From NCBI GenBank assembly GCA_963575745.1, contig CAUYUJ010015716.1, forward strand, positions 162,278 through 184,777: 22,500 nt of DNA, written 5' to 3'. This document shows, piece after piece, positions 1-7,873 of this stretch (the stretch's first letter is position 1; each line of letters starts with the position of its first letter). The position numbers were made by a program, and so were the translations under genes. The notes under the pieces were generated by a model that was given only the letters and a program-made list of their open reading frames with translations, did not search any database and was not told the origin of the DNA. This DNA comes from Prorocentrum cordatum. Lineage: Eukaryota; Sar; Dinophyceae; Prorocentrales; Prorocentraceae.

Positions 1-36
1 GAGGGGGACCACGAACCGCAAGCTCGAGCCTTCCGC

Positions 37-140
37 CCCAAGAGGCCGCCAGGAGGCCCCAAGGAGGCCCCTCAAGAGGCCCCAGGAGACCCCCAAGAGG
101 CCCAAAGGAGGCCCCGAGAAGCCCCAAATCGGCCCCCAAA
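37..140. repeat. Degenerate 10-11-bp minisatellite (AGGAGGCCCCA-like)
   Basis: About nine imperfect copies of a purine-GGCCCC unit such as AGGAGGCCCCA or AAGAGGCCCCA follow one another. The pattern probably begins before the window. Nothing suggests coding. Confidence 0.7.
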
Positions 141-343
141 ATGCTTCGAACCTGCTTCCAGGAGGCCCCCGACAGGTTCAGAGGCTCCCGAGAAGCTACG
201 TCAAACTCCCAGCGAGCGGCCAGACGAGGCCCCCCACAAAATCACAAGAGGGTGGTTCCAGTATTTGTATCCTTCAGCGCTCTCTGGCCTTCTTCCCCCT
301 GCCCCCTTCCCTGCGACTTTGTTGACTCAAGCTCGCCTCCTAG

Positions 344-383
344 CTAGAACCTTAGCGCGCGCGAAGCGCGCGCGTGGTTCTAG
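344..383. repeat. Strong imperfect inverted repeat (hairpin)
   Basis: The outer arms CTAGAACC (344-351) and GGTTCTAG (376-383) are perfectly complementary. Inside them lie two alternating CG tracts (356-363 and 367-374) that can also pair, leaving a 3-nt loop and a TTA bulge. It could be a tiny MITE remnant or a cruciform-forming site. The core word GCGCGAAGCGCG recurs in the MITE-like element at 6018-6189. Confidence 0.7.
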
Positions 384-2142
384 TATACATATCTATGCCC
401 TTGCTGTCTGGATGCAGGGGTGCTATCCCGTGAACGCGCGTTCGCATGGATATGTTCCGCGCGGGGCATCTTCGAAAAAAATGCCCCGTGTCCATGGGGG
501 CGCGGTCCAGGGGCCCAGCCAGCGAGGCCGTGGATATGGACACGGATATGGCTCTTGCCCACGATTTTTGTCGTGCTTGGTTCTTTCTGGGACTCCTGGG
601 GTCGCCCTGTGGCCATGGCTGGACGCAGCTCGCAGCACGGGGCGTGACCCCACCATGATTTTTCTCACACTGTCCACCTAGGGAGTCTCAGCCTAGCGTT
701 TCATCCCGGGTCGTCTTTCGATGGTCGGCGAGGGCCCCCCAAGCTCGAAAACTGTACAAAAACCTTGCGTATTGATTCTTTCACGACGCGAGGTGGTCAG
801 GGTCGTGGCCACAGCTGGATGCAGCTCGAAGCACGGGCCTGGCTGGCGTCCAGGAGGGGGTCCGAGGAGCGGCTCCGTGCGAGAGTGGATGTACCAGCCC
901 AGGCGTCTGGGCGTCGCGACAAAGCCACCACGGGCGTCGTTCGTCACGTCTTCCTCCAGGGAGGGGGGGGCGCTTCTGAGCCCAGGGGGCTTCAGAAGAC
1001 ATCCGATGCGCGACAGGGTGTCGTGGGATCTTGTCGACGCTGGTCTTGGTCATGGTCCGTGCGGGCGGTCGCCGATGTATTCTTCCTCGATTTCGGCCTC
1101 CAAGGCTTCCAGGGCTTCTCACCGGGCCCGTGGACCATCGCAAATGGATGTAGGGCGATAAACCCAGCGGCGACCGAAATACCAGTCCAAGCGGGGTGGG
1201 GTGGCCCGCGCCGCGAGTAGAAGAGCACGAAGCAGGAGGTCGGGGCCCGTGTCCTTGCACCTCCCTCCCTTCCCCTGCCGCTTCCTCCGCTCCTCTGCCT
1301 CCGCCTCCCCACCCCATCCTTTTCTTAATCCCCCCCCTCCAGCGTTTTTTGTTCTGAAAAGCACGATGGGTGGCTTTTTGGTATTGTCGGCCTCTGGGGG
1401 CTCTCGCCGGGCTACGGGATCGTCAACAAGCGACTCAGGATGAAGAGCCGGGCCTGGGCAATGGGTCGAGACCTTCGGGTTCGTCGAGGGACTTGGTACC
1501 TTCCTTCTCCTCCTCCCATCTTCCCCCCTCGCTCTGGCCACGGTCGCTCCCTCCCCCCTCCTCTCCAGAGGAACCCGCAGAATCTGGAGGGCCAGGAGAG
1601 CCTAGGGAATCCGAAGAGCCACCCATGGTCCGGGGCCTCCATGCGAAAGAACTGTCCACATAGTATCATCAATGTCTTCTTTTTCACCGCCTCTCCTTCG
1701 CTCCCTGGTAGGTTCGAAGCTTCAGCTGAGCAGAAGCCAATTCTACGCCGACGCTAAGCTGGGAGCCAACCCTAACTCCAAGCTGAAGCTGAGCGCCACA
1801 CATTTCCTCTTGCAGCTAATGCTAGCTCCAACTCCAACGGGAACTACTTCCCACAAGTCGACCTGAAGCTAAGCTGACATACAAGCGAGGGTGACTTCTG
1901 ACGCTGATGCTGACGCTCTCCCGAGTGGTTCTCAGGCCACAAGTCGGGCCTCTGGCGGCCGTTCGGGACGACCCTGGCACCTGCGCCACTGATGGAAACC
2001 ACGGGCCTCGAGACCTCGAGAATTTGACAGAGAACAGTCGAGCACTTCCTCCTGGGCGTATCCCCAGCCCCCTAACGTTGCCTTTCCCCCCCCCCTCCCC
2101 CCCAAACAAAGGCCGGACAATGGCCCCTCACCCCCGCGGTAG
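384..2142. other. GC-rich DNA without a recognisable gene
   Basis: I find no recognisable protein, RNA gene or intact mobile element. There is a diverged 32-bp duplication (610-641 and 806-837, 28 of 32 identical). CT-rich patches lie at about 1255-1345 and 1495-1570. A stretch of short AGCTGA/GACGCT-like words lies at about 1715-1915. Because a p28 exon starts at 2143, at least the right part is probably intron. The upstream exons expected for p28, encoding its conserved N-terminal half, were not found here. Confidence 0.5.
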
Positions 2143-2247
2143 GAGGTGCTCGACCAGCGCCTGATGGAGCGCCAGGCCCGGGAGACGGGCATCTGCCCCG
2201 TCCGCGAAGAGCTCTACTCCCAGTGCTTCGACGAGCTCATCCGTCAG
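2143..2247 (+). CDS. DNALI1: Axonemal inner-arm dynein light chain p28, internal exon
   Basis: This exon encodes 35 residues, starting EVLDQRLMERQARETG and ending FDELIRQ, which I recognise as the conserved central part of the p28/DNALI1 family (Chlamydomonas IDA4). The protein is a light chain of single-headed inner-arm dyneins in the flagellar axoneme. The exon is bounded on the left by an in-frame TAG that serves as the AG acceptor after a C-rich tract. On the right it ends CGTCAG, followed by GCGACG, so the donor is GC rather than GT, as is common in dinoflagellates. It ends on a codon boundary and joins 5584-5943 in phase 0, giving LIRQ-VTINC, as expected for the family. Roughly the first 100 residues of the usual ~250 must come from exons upstream of, or unrecognised in, the window. 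Family identity is from memory of conserved motifs; the exon limits are inferred. Confidence 0.87.
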
Positions 2248-2298
2248 GCGACGACCTCGGCCGTGTGCCCTCGCGGCTCGGTCCGTCTCGAGTTCTTG

Positions 2299-2350
2299 CT
2301 CGTCGTCGTCGTCGTCGCCGCCGTCGTCGTCGTCGTCGTCGGTCGTCGCC
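2299..2350. repeat. CGT trinucleotide microsatellite
   Basis: A run of CGT/CGC triplets with one interruption lies about 50 bp after the p28 exon, inside its intron. Confidence 0.9.
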
Positions 2351-2853
2351 CTCCCTCCTCTTCTGCGAGCCTTGGCGGTGGTGGTGGCGCAAGCGGCAGG
2401 CCGTCTCGGCACGTGTGCCGCCCGCCAACACATGGAAGGAGGCACGCCTAGAGCAAAGCCCTCGGCGAACGAAACGCGAGTTTTCCAACTTGATTCTGGG
2501 CTCCACTGCGCATCCTGGGCTCTGGCCCAACCGCCGTGCTCTCGCAGGGCCGTCCTTCTGGACGCATGTCGGCGCCTCGCCTCGCCTCGCCCGGACAAAG
2601 TCGGGGTCGATCCACTGCGGTGTCCTGGGAGGGCGCAGCTGCCGCGACGGGGCTCGCACGCGGCTCCGCCGCTTCAAGCGGTGTACGATCAGAGCAGGAA
2701 CGCAGCAGAGCCATGTGAACGCGTGGGATTGACTGTGTAGCTCCGCACGCGTGCCAAACTCTCCTTCGAGTAGAGCACGGCGGAGCCCCAGCACAGCGAG
2801 GCATTGCCAGTGTAGCTCAGCGTCAAGACAGTGGGCGACGTCGCCGATGCGTC

Positions 2854-2878
2854 GCCGATGCATCAGTGATGCATCGGC
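2854..2878. repeat. Perfect 25-nt palindrome
   Basis: The arms GCCGATGCATCA and TGATGCATCGGC are exact reverse complements separated by a single G. The sequence just upstream repeats part of the left arm (GTCGCCGATGC twice), so the palindrome may have grown by slippage or template switching. Confidence 0.9.
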
Positions 2879-3177
2879 AACGCGGCGCGATCCTTCGACC
2901 CCATCAGTCGGCGCGCCGTTTGTTCCGTCGCGCGGCTTTCCGCCTTGGACAGGGCGCCGCGGCCCCTAGGACAAACGCCGCCTCGGGCGCAGGGCTTGCT
3001 GTGAGTTTGCCGTGGTTTTCCGTGATGTCGGCTTCGTCTCTTGAGGCGCGTCGAGAACAAACGGCGCGGCGATATCCACTCGGACCCCATGTACAGCCAT
3101 CATAACTCGCAAGAAAAACATGACTTCTTAAAGCAATAATGATACCAGAGAAAAAACCCAATCAGATTTTTGTTAAT

Positions 3178-3467
3178 GGCTATAGGGCTATGGGGCTATA
3201 GGGCTATAGGGCTGCAGGGCTATAGGGCAATAAGGCCATGGGGCCATGGGGCTATAGTGCTATAGGGCTTTGGGGCAATTGGGCCATAGGGCTATAGGGC
3301 TATAGGGCTATAGTGCTATAGGGCTATGAGGCTATGAGGCTATAGGGCTATCAGGGCTATAGGGCTATTGGGCTATGTGGGGTATAGGGCTATAGGGCTA
3401 TAAGGCTCTAGGGCTACAAGGCTATGAGGCTATCAGGGCTCTAGGGCTTTGGGGCTTTGGGGCTACA
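3178..3467. repeat. 8-bp minisatellite GGGCTATA
   Basis: About 36 copies of an 8-bp unit follow one another. GGGC is well conserved, while the second half varies (TATA, TATG, TTTG, AATA, CATG). A few units carry small indels. It is intronic to p28. Confidence 0.92.
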
Positions 3468-3590
3468 GGGCACCTGGGCACCTGGGCACCCGGGCACGCC
3501 CGGGCACCCGGGCACGCCCGGGCACCCGGGCACCCAGGCACCCGGGCACCCGGGCACCTGGGCACCCCCGGGCACCCGGGCAACCGGGCG
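3468..3590. repeat. 8-bp minisatellite GGGCACCC
   Basis: About 14 copies continue directly from the GGGCTATA block with the same GGGC half-unit, now followed by ACCC or ACCT. Some units are extended to 10 bp (GGGCACGCCC). The shared period and half-unit indicate a common origin with the preceding block. Confidence 0.9.
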
Positions 3591-4313
3591 TGCGGCGAAA
3601 ATCGCCGGCAAACCTAACCTAACCAAATGAATCCGCTAGGACCCCTACAGAGGCAAGCTCTGATTGGGGAATCTGGACTGGACCCTGGGCGTTTTCTCGG
3701 AGCTTTCTTCTTGTTCGCAGAACTTGTCGCATATTTGGACCTGGCCTACTTACTGTCTAAGAGAGCGCTTCGAGTGAAGGCCGTTCTCTTAGCCTAACCT
3801 TTTCTTAAGCCTAACCAGGGGTGTAGGAGGCCTCTGGCGAGGATCGCCGTCAGGGACCTCCTGCGGGATCGTGACGCTGCCGCCCGTGTCGGCTGGAGGC
3901 GCGCGGGCCTCGGCCGCGCGCGGCCGCTGTCAGCCCATGCGGAGGGGCGCCGCTGCGCCAGGCGCCCCTCCAGGGGACGGCCCTCCAGGGGTCGGCCGCG
4001 GTTGTCGGCGGCCCTTCCCTGGCGTCGGCCGGAGGGAAGGGGGGCCCGTACGCCACTCTCGGGGAAACGCACGTAAGACCCGAGCACGCCAGAACTCGGA
4101 TTTTCCAACGAGCTTTGGCGGGCCCGTCCTGGGTTTTGAGGTTTCAATTCTCGCGGGATGTCTGCAGCAGGAGATCGCGTCAAATTTCAGACTGGGTCTC
4201 CTCATTTTCCTGACGGCCCCGTCAGGCCAATCCGAGTCCCCCTGACCCGAGTCTCACGTCTCCCCGACATTCGGACGTCGCGCAATCGGGGTGCGATATG
4301 TGGGGGACTGAAC

Positions 4314-4387
4314 AAACGTGCACCTTTCGTGCACCTGCCCTCAAGGGGCCCCCCGCGGCCCAAACGGGGCGCGACGGGTGCACGTTT
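4314..4387. repeat. Inverted repeat, 11-bp perfect arms
   Basis: AAACGTGCACC (4314-4324) is the reverse complement of GGTGCACGTTT (4377-4387). The 52-nt spacer is GC-rich and itself self-complementary in places. There is no uridine-tract terminator logic that would apply here, so its role is unknown. Confidence 0.75.
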
Positions 4388-4564
4388 TTTTCGCCCCCTC
4401 CCGTTTGTCGCCCCTCATTCAGCGACGCCCAAGCCATGCTGAGGCCCAGGATGGCAGCCCTGGTCTGGGATGGCGGCGTGGCTCAGCTCAGGGCATATTT
4501 TTCCCTGTTGGAGCCGCCCATTCTGCAGGACGCTGCGCTGCCGCGCGATTCCGCCACCGCGTTT

Positions 4565-4622
4565 GGGCGGGCGGAGGGGGGGGGTGCCGATGCGGGGGGG
4601 GAGGGGGGACGGACCCCCCCCT
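4565..4622. repeat. G-run cluster with adjacent C-run
   Basis: Several runs of three to nine G residues (4565-4608) fit a G-quadruplex pattern on the + strand. They are followed at once by a C run that could instead form a G:C hairpin. Confidence 0.6.
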
Positions 4623-4767
4623 TTCCCAGGCTTTGTATCTGGGACCGTATTCTGTTTGGAAGGCCTCAGGCGCAGGGGCTTGGCTTCCCTTCAGAGTGTG
4701 GCTCGAGCTTTGGCGCCGCTCACACGTGTATTGAATGTTGGCAGTAGTTTAAAGGATTCGTATTTTT

Positions 4768-4990
4768 GAAGTCCTAGGAATCGTGTTGTGGCGATGTTGA
4801 GGACTGATCGGACGCAGCATTTGCATGGGCTCAATGTGCTGAAGCCCCAGGAACAGTGTTCTGACACGATTTGACATTGTCAGGACGAATCCGCCACATT
4901 GATTCGCAGCGCTGCGCGGAAGTCCCAGGATCAGTGTTTTGGCGCGGCGGGGGATTCTCAGATGGTTGTCTTCAGTGAGGCACCTCCCGC
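4768..4990. repeat. Degenerate ~75-bp tandem repeat, three copies
   Basis: The word GAAGYCCYAGGAWC followed by GTGTT recurs at 4768, 4841 and 4919, spaced 73 and 78 bp. Sequence between the words is only weakly conserved. It lies inside the p28 intron. Confidence 0.65.
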
Positions 4991-5004
4991 AATGAAGATA
5001 CATT

Positions 5005-5100
5005 CTCGTAGGGACTTATGAAGAGGGAACTGGGAAGGAGGGTTACATGCACCATCGTTAGTTCGTCTTGGGTTTACACTGGTTCTCCTCCTCCTTTGTG
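5005..5100 (+). repeat. Dispersed repeat, copy 1, ending in CTC triplets
   Basis: The segment from about GTAGGGACTTATGAAG to TTACACTGGTTCTCC matches, in reverse orientation, 7008-7100. Shared blocks include ATGAAGAGGGA near the left end and CGTCTTGGG plus TTACACTGGT near the right end. Both copies end in CTC triplets, as a retroposed segment with a simple-sequence tail would. Confidence 0.75.
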
Positions 5101-5117
5101 CATTTCTCTCGTCTCAG

Positions 5118-5147
5118 GTGACGATCCACTGCCCCGAACATGGTCGC
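5118..5147 (+). pseudogene. Decoy copy A of the p28 exon head
   Basis: After a pyrimidine-rich tract and TCTCAG, GTGACGATCCACTGCCCCGA repeats the first bases of the true p28 exon at 5584 with few changes, then diverges. The preceding tract (CTCCTTTGTGC...TCAG) is shared with copy B, so the acceptor was duplicated together with the exon head. Confidence 0.8.
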
Positions 5148-5232
5148 CAACTCCTCGCCCACCTCCTCGCCCCCCCCGGTCCTTGTCCCCCTCCTCCTTC
5201 AACTTCTCCTTCGTGCTTTTCTGTCGCTTCAG

Positions 5233-5274
5233 GTGACGATCAACTGCCCCGAGCGTGGCCTTCTCCTCCTCCGC
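5233..5274 (+). pseudogene. Decoy copy B of the p28 exon head
   Basis: Forty-two bases after a CTTCAG acceptor match the true exon start at 5584 in 38 positions. All four differences fall on third codon positions and are silent, so both encode VTINCPERGLLLLR. After that the frame runs into CTC-triplet-derived leucines and stops at about 5463, so use of this acceptor would give a truncated p28. It may be a fragment of a paralogous p28 copy. Confidence 0.85.
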
Positions 5275-5372
5275 GGCCTCCTCCTCCTCCTCCTCCTCCT
5301 TGCCCACCCCCTCGTGGTCGTCGCCCTCCTCCTCCTCCTCCTTCTCCTCCTTTGTGCCTTTCTTTCTGTAGA
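5275..5372. repeat. CTC microsatellite plus third acceptor-like tract
   Basis: CTC triplets run from the end of decoy copy B to about 5352. They are followed by CTCCTTTGTGCCTTTC and TGTAG, a third version of the pyrimidine tract found before decoy copies A and B, but without an exon head after it. Confidence 0.75.
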
Positions 5373-5464
5373 AATTCATTGGGAGCCTTGTATGTCCTCG
5401 CACTTCTGCTTTTTGGGTGCACTAGCTTGCGCCAACGTCAACTCGTCGATGAGAACGCACTGAT

Positions 5465-5562
5465 TTAGTTAGCGTCGAATAGCGCCTGTTCAGCGTCGAT
5501 CTAGCGCCGATTAGGGCCGATTCGCGTCGATTAGCGTGAATTAGCGTCGATTCGCAAGAGAG
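5465..5562. repeat. Short tandem repeat of TTAGCGTCGA-like units
   Basis: About nine imperfect 10-11-bp units (TTAGCGTCGA, TCTAGCGCCGA, TTAGGGCCGA, TTCGCGTCGA) precede the p28 acceptor by about 20 bp. Confidence 0.8.
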
Positions 5563-5583
5563 CAGCGCTTTCACTCGCCTCAG

Positions 5584-5943
5584 GTGACAATCAACTGCCC
5601 CGAGCGCGGCCTTCTCCTGCTGCGCGTCCGCGACGAGATCCGCATGTCCATCGCGGCCTACCAGACGCTCTACCAGAGCAGCGTGACCTTCGGGACCCGC
5701 AAGCAGCTGCAGTCCGAACAGGGCAAGGCCGAGACGGAGCAGCTGATCGCCGAGCACGAGGAGCAGAAGAGGCAGCGCGAGGCGCGCGTGGTGGAGCTCA
5801 AGAACAAGTGCGAGGCGATCGAGCGCCGCGAGGCGGAGCGTCGCGCGGTGGACGAGCGCAAGCGCAAGGAGGAGCTAGAGTTCCTGAAGCACCAGCAGCA
5901 GAACCTCGATTCGTTCCTCAAGAGCCACGACACCAAGGCCTGA
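5584..5943 (+). CDS. DNALI1: Axonemal inner-arm dynein light chain p28, terminal exon
   Basis: The exon encodes the last 119 residues of p28 and ends with TGA at 5941-5943. It begins VTINCPERGLLLLRVRDEIR, continues with MSIAAYQTLYQSSVTFG, and then forms a long charged helix rich in E, K, R and Q (about residues 40-115). That helix is the coiled coil by which p28 family proteins associate with inner-arm dynein heavy chains and actin. The repeated EAERR-type motif and the FLKHQQQNLDSFLK end are typical of the family. It joins 2143-2247 in phase 0. The acceptor CGCCTCAG follows a short pyrimidine stretch. Together the two exons supply 154 residues of a protein usually near 250. Codon use is strongly GC-ending (GAG, AAG, CTC), unlike the flanking repeats. 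The reading frame is intact, so I take the gene to be functional. Confidence 0.92.
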   Translation: MTINCPERGLLLLRVRDEIRMSIAAYQTLYQSSVTFGTRKQLQSEQGKAETEQLIAEHEEQKRQREARVVELKNKCEAIERREAERRAVDERKRKEELEFLKHQQQNLDSFLKSHDTKA

Positions 5944-6017
5944 GTTGTCCCAGCGGCGCGACTTCGTTCCCGACGCCTTCCTTGCGATCTCTGACTGTCT
6001 GTACCCATCTCCATCAT

Positions 6018-6189
6018 CAAGGACGCCCTCGAGGGCGCGAATTTTTTCGCGCTTCGCGCTTCGCGGTTCGGCTCCGTTTCTTCCTTATCCTCCTCGCCTC
6101 CTTTGGGGGGGCGGCGCGAGAGCGCGAAGTTATTCGCGCTTAGTGCTTCGCAATTCGCGCAGCGCGAAGTGCGAAGTTAGGCGCCCTTG
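6018..6189. mobile_element. MITE-like element with terminal inverted repeats
   Basis: The left end CAAGGACGCC (6018-6027) and right end GGCGCCCTTG (6180-6189) are inverted repeats with 9 of 10 matches. Imperfect complementarity continues inward through words such as TTCGCGCTTCGCG and CGCGAAGTGCGAA. CATCAT flanks both sides exactly (6012-6017 and 6190-6195), as a 6-bp target site duplication would. There is no coding capacity at 172 bp. It sits 75 bp after the p28 stop, probably in the 3' UTR. Superfamily is not assignable, and the low-complexity duplication could be chance. Confidence 0.65.
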
Positions 6190-6204
6190 CATCATCGCCT
6201 GTGC

Positions 6205-6690
6205 TGCAGGGGGGGGGCCTCTGTCCCGCCCCCTCGCCTCCCCTCCGACCCCTCCCCTCCTTGCCACTCCCTTTCTATCCCACCCCTTTTCTCCCCCTGC
6301 CCTTCTCTCCCCTCACTCCCTCCAAGCTCCTCATCCCTTGTATCTCTCTCTCTCTCTCTCTCTCCCCTTCCTTCCCTCCTCCCACCACCTCCCTCCTGTA
6401 TGATCACCACTTACTTGATCAGATTCCCCACTTCTCCCCCATATACTTTCATTCCTGCCCTCCTTTGCCCTCCTTCCTTTTTTCGTCCTTCCACATTCCT
6501 TCTGTATTCTCCCCGCTCCGCATTATTTCCTTATTCCGACCTGCTCCTCTCTCCCGTCTTCTTTGTTTTTCTTCCCCCCATAATTCCCACTTGCTGCTAT
6601 TATTCCTTCGTCATGCTTGTATGTTGCCTTTGCCTCCTTCCTTCTTCTCTTTTTGCTCCTTCCTCATCCAATGCGAGCTGGTTGCCCTTG
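6205..6690. other. Pyrimidine-rich stretch, no gene
   Basis: The + strand is almost entirely C and T to about 6560, with a (CT)n run at 6346-6363. I see no recognisable coding sequence; long open frames here reflect composition. Confidence 0.75.
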
Positions 6691-6699
6691 TGCTGGGAA

Positions 6700-7018
6700 A
6701 TGAGGAGGCGGAGGAGAAAGAGGAGGAATAGGAGCAGGAGGAGGAGGAGGAGGAGGAGGAGGAGGAGGAGGAGGAGGAGGAGGACGAGGAGGAGCAGGAG
6801 GAGGAGGAGGAGGAGGAGGAGGAGGAGGATGAGGAGGAGACGGACGAGGAGGGCGAAGAGGAGGAGGAGGAGGAGGAGGATGATGAAGAGAGAGCAGTAG
6901 GTGGAAGGATGGGGGTTGAATGCAAGCGAGGAGGGAGGGAGAGAGGGAGGGAACGAGAGAGGAGGATGGGGAGGAGGAGGAGGCGGAGGAGGAAGAGGAG
7001 GAGGAGGAGGAGGAGGAC
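6700..7018. repeat. GGA/GAG microsatellite tract
   Basis: Long GAG triplet runs lie at about 6708-6895 and 6955-7018, separated by a GA-rich spacer. The right run adjoins the CTC-tailed dispersed repeat (read on the - strand). Confidence 0.92.
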
Positions 7019-7100
7019 CAGTGTAAGCCCAAGACGCATCAACGACGTTGGGATACACCCTCCCTCCAAGCTCCCTCTTCATAGGCCCCCTACAAGGGTT
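7008..7100 (-). repeat. Dispersed repeat, copy 2, inverted relative to 5005-5100
   Basis: Read on the - strand, the sequence runs GTAGGGGGCCTATGAAG, then ATGAAGAGGGA, then CGTCTTGGG and TTACACTGGT, and then enters a CTC triplet tract. This parallels copy 1 block for block. The two copies are 2 kb apart, in opposite orientation, and bracket the p28 terminal exon. Confidence 0.75.
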
Positions 7101-7184
7101 CACTTCCACTGAGGGGCATGCCCCGTTGGGAGTCAACCGTGTGAAAATCTGGAAGCCTGACAACACACCATCCTTAGGGCCTCA

Positions 7185-7315
7185 GCGCCACAAGTCAACC
7201 TGACTGTTGCGTGTTGACGGTCCTGAATCGTGCCAGAACGCCTTACTTCAACACCGCGAATCAACGTAACTGTTGCGCCCTGACAGCCCTGAGTCGTTCG
7301 AACACATTATTTCTG
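7185..7315. repeat. Diverged ~66-bp direct duplication
   Basis: ACTGTTGCG occurs at 7203 and 7269, with related sequence on both sides (TCAACSTRACTGTTGCG, then TGACRGYCCTGARTCG). There are only two copies and no coding sense. Confidence 0.55.
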
Positions 7316-7369
7316 GAAGGCTGACCGTGCGAACCCGCAGAACTCTTGCACATTTCCCAGCCCTCCTGC

Positions 7370-7469
7370 GAGGGGTTCTCGTTTTGAATAGAGCAGTTCG
7401 GTCTCCGTCCTTCTCCTCCTCCCCGCCTCTCTTCTCTTCCCCTCTCCTGTGTGCCTGGTGGCTTGCCTG
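7370..7469. other. Short unique segment leading into a CTCC-rich tract
   Basis: TTCTCGTTTTGAA followed by a CTCC-rich stretch resembles 12548-12600 (CCTCGTTTTGAA, then CTCC-rich), suggesting a second dispersed repeat with a simple tail. The similarity is short. Confidence 0.35.
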
Positions 7470-7873
7470 GGGGACTGCGATCTGCGAAAAAGGTCGCCAC
7501 TTTCGAGGGCTGCTGGGGGACCAGCATAGTGGGCACTCGCAGCAGACTCAGGTTAGACCTCGCCATCCCTTGGGGGCTGCGATCTGCGAAGCCGCCGCCA
7601 CTTTCGAGGGCTACTGGGGGGCCAGCATAGTGGGCACTCGCAGCATATTCAGATTGGACCTCGCCATCCTTTGGGGGCTGCGATCTGTGAAACTGTTGTC
7701 ACTTTCGAGGGCTGATGGGGGGCCAGCATAGTGGGTACTCGCCGCAGACTCAGATTAGACCTCGCCATCTCTGGGGCGCTGCCGTCTGCGAAACGGTCGC
7801 CACTTTCGAGGGCTGCTGGGGGACCAGCATAGTGGGCACTCGCCGCGGACTCCGATTAGATCTTGCCATCCCT
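7470..7873. repeat. 101-bp tandem repeat, four copies
   Basis: TTTCGAGGGCT recurs at 7501, 7602, 7703 and 7804, exactly 101 bp apart, with most of each unit conserved (GGGCTGCGATCTGCGAA near the start, AGACCTCGCCATCC at the end). Because 101 is not a multiple of three, each copy is read in a different frame, which argues against coding. The last copy runs straight into the Cys-rich segment at 7874. Confidence 0.93.

Larger units (their letters stand above)
2248..5583 (+). other. p28 intron (GC-AG), 3.3 kb, repeat-filled
   Basis: The interval runs from donor CAG|GCGACG to acceptor CTCAG|GTGACA. Both ends share a short direct repeat of the form TCAGGYGAC. Inside are a CGT microsatellite, a perfect palindrome, 8-bp minisatellites, a ~75-bp degenerate repeat, CTC runs and two copies of the next exon's head. 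The stretches 2351-2853, 2879-3177, 3591-4313 and 4388-4564 hold no gene or repeat I can name. Confidence 0.75.

Noticed and set aside
721-1317. Overlapping open frames on both strands (146-178 codons)
   Set aside because: Multiple frames are open at once through high GC content; none resembles a protein family or the missing p28 N-terminal part.
3608-3815. CCTAACC words resembling telomere repeats
   Set aside because: There are only two tandem copies plus scattered ones, with no extended telomeric array.
6187-7166. Open frames rich in Arg, Ser, Pro or Leu over the GGA/CTC tract
   Set aside because: These are translations of triplet microsatellites in each frame.
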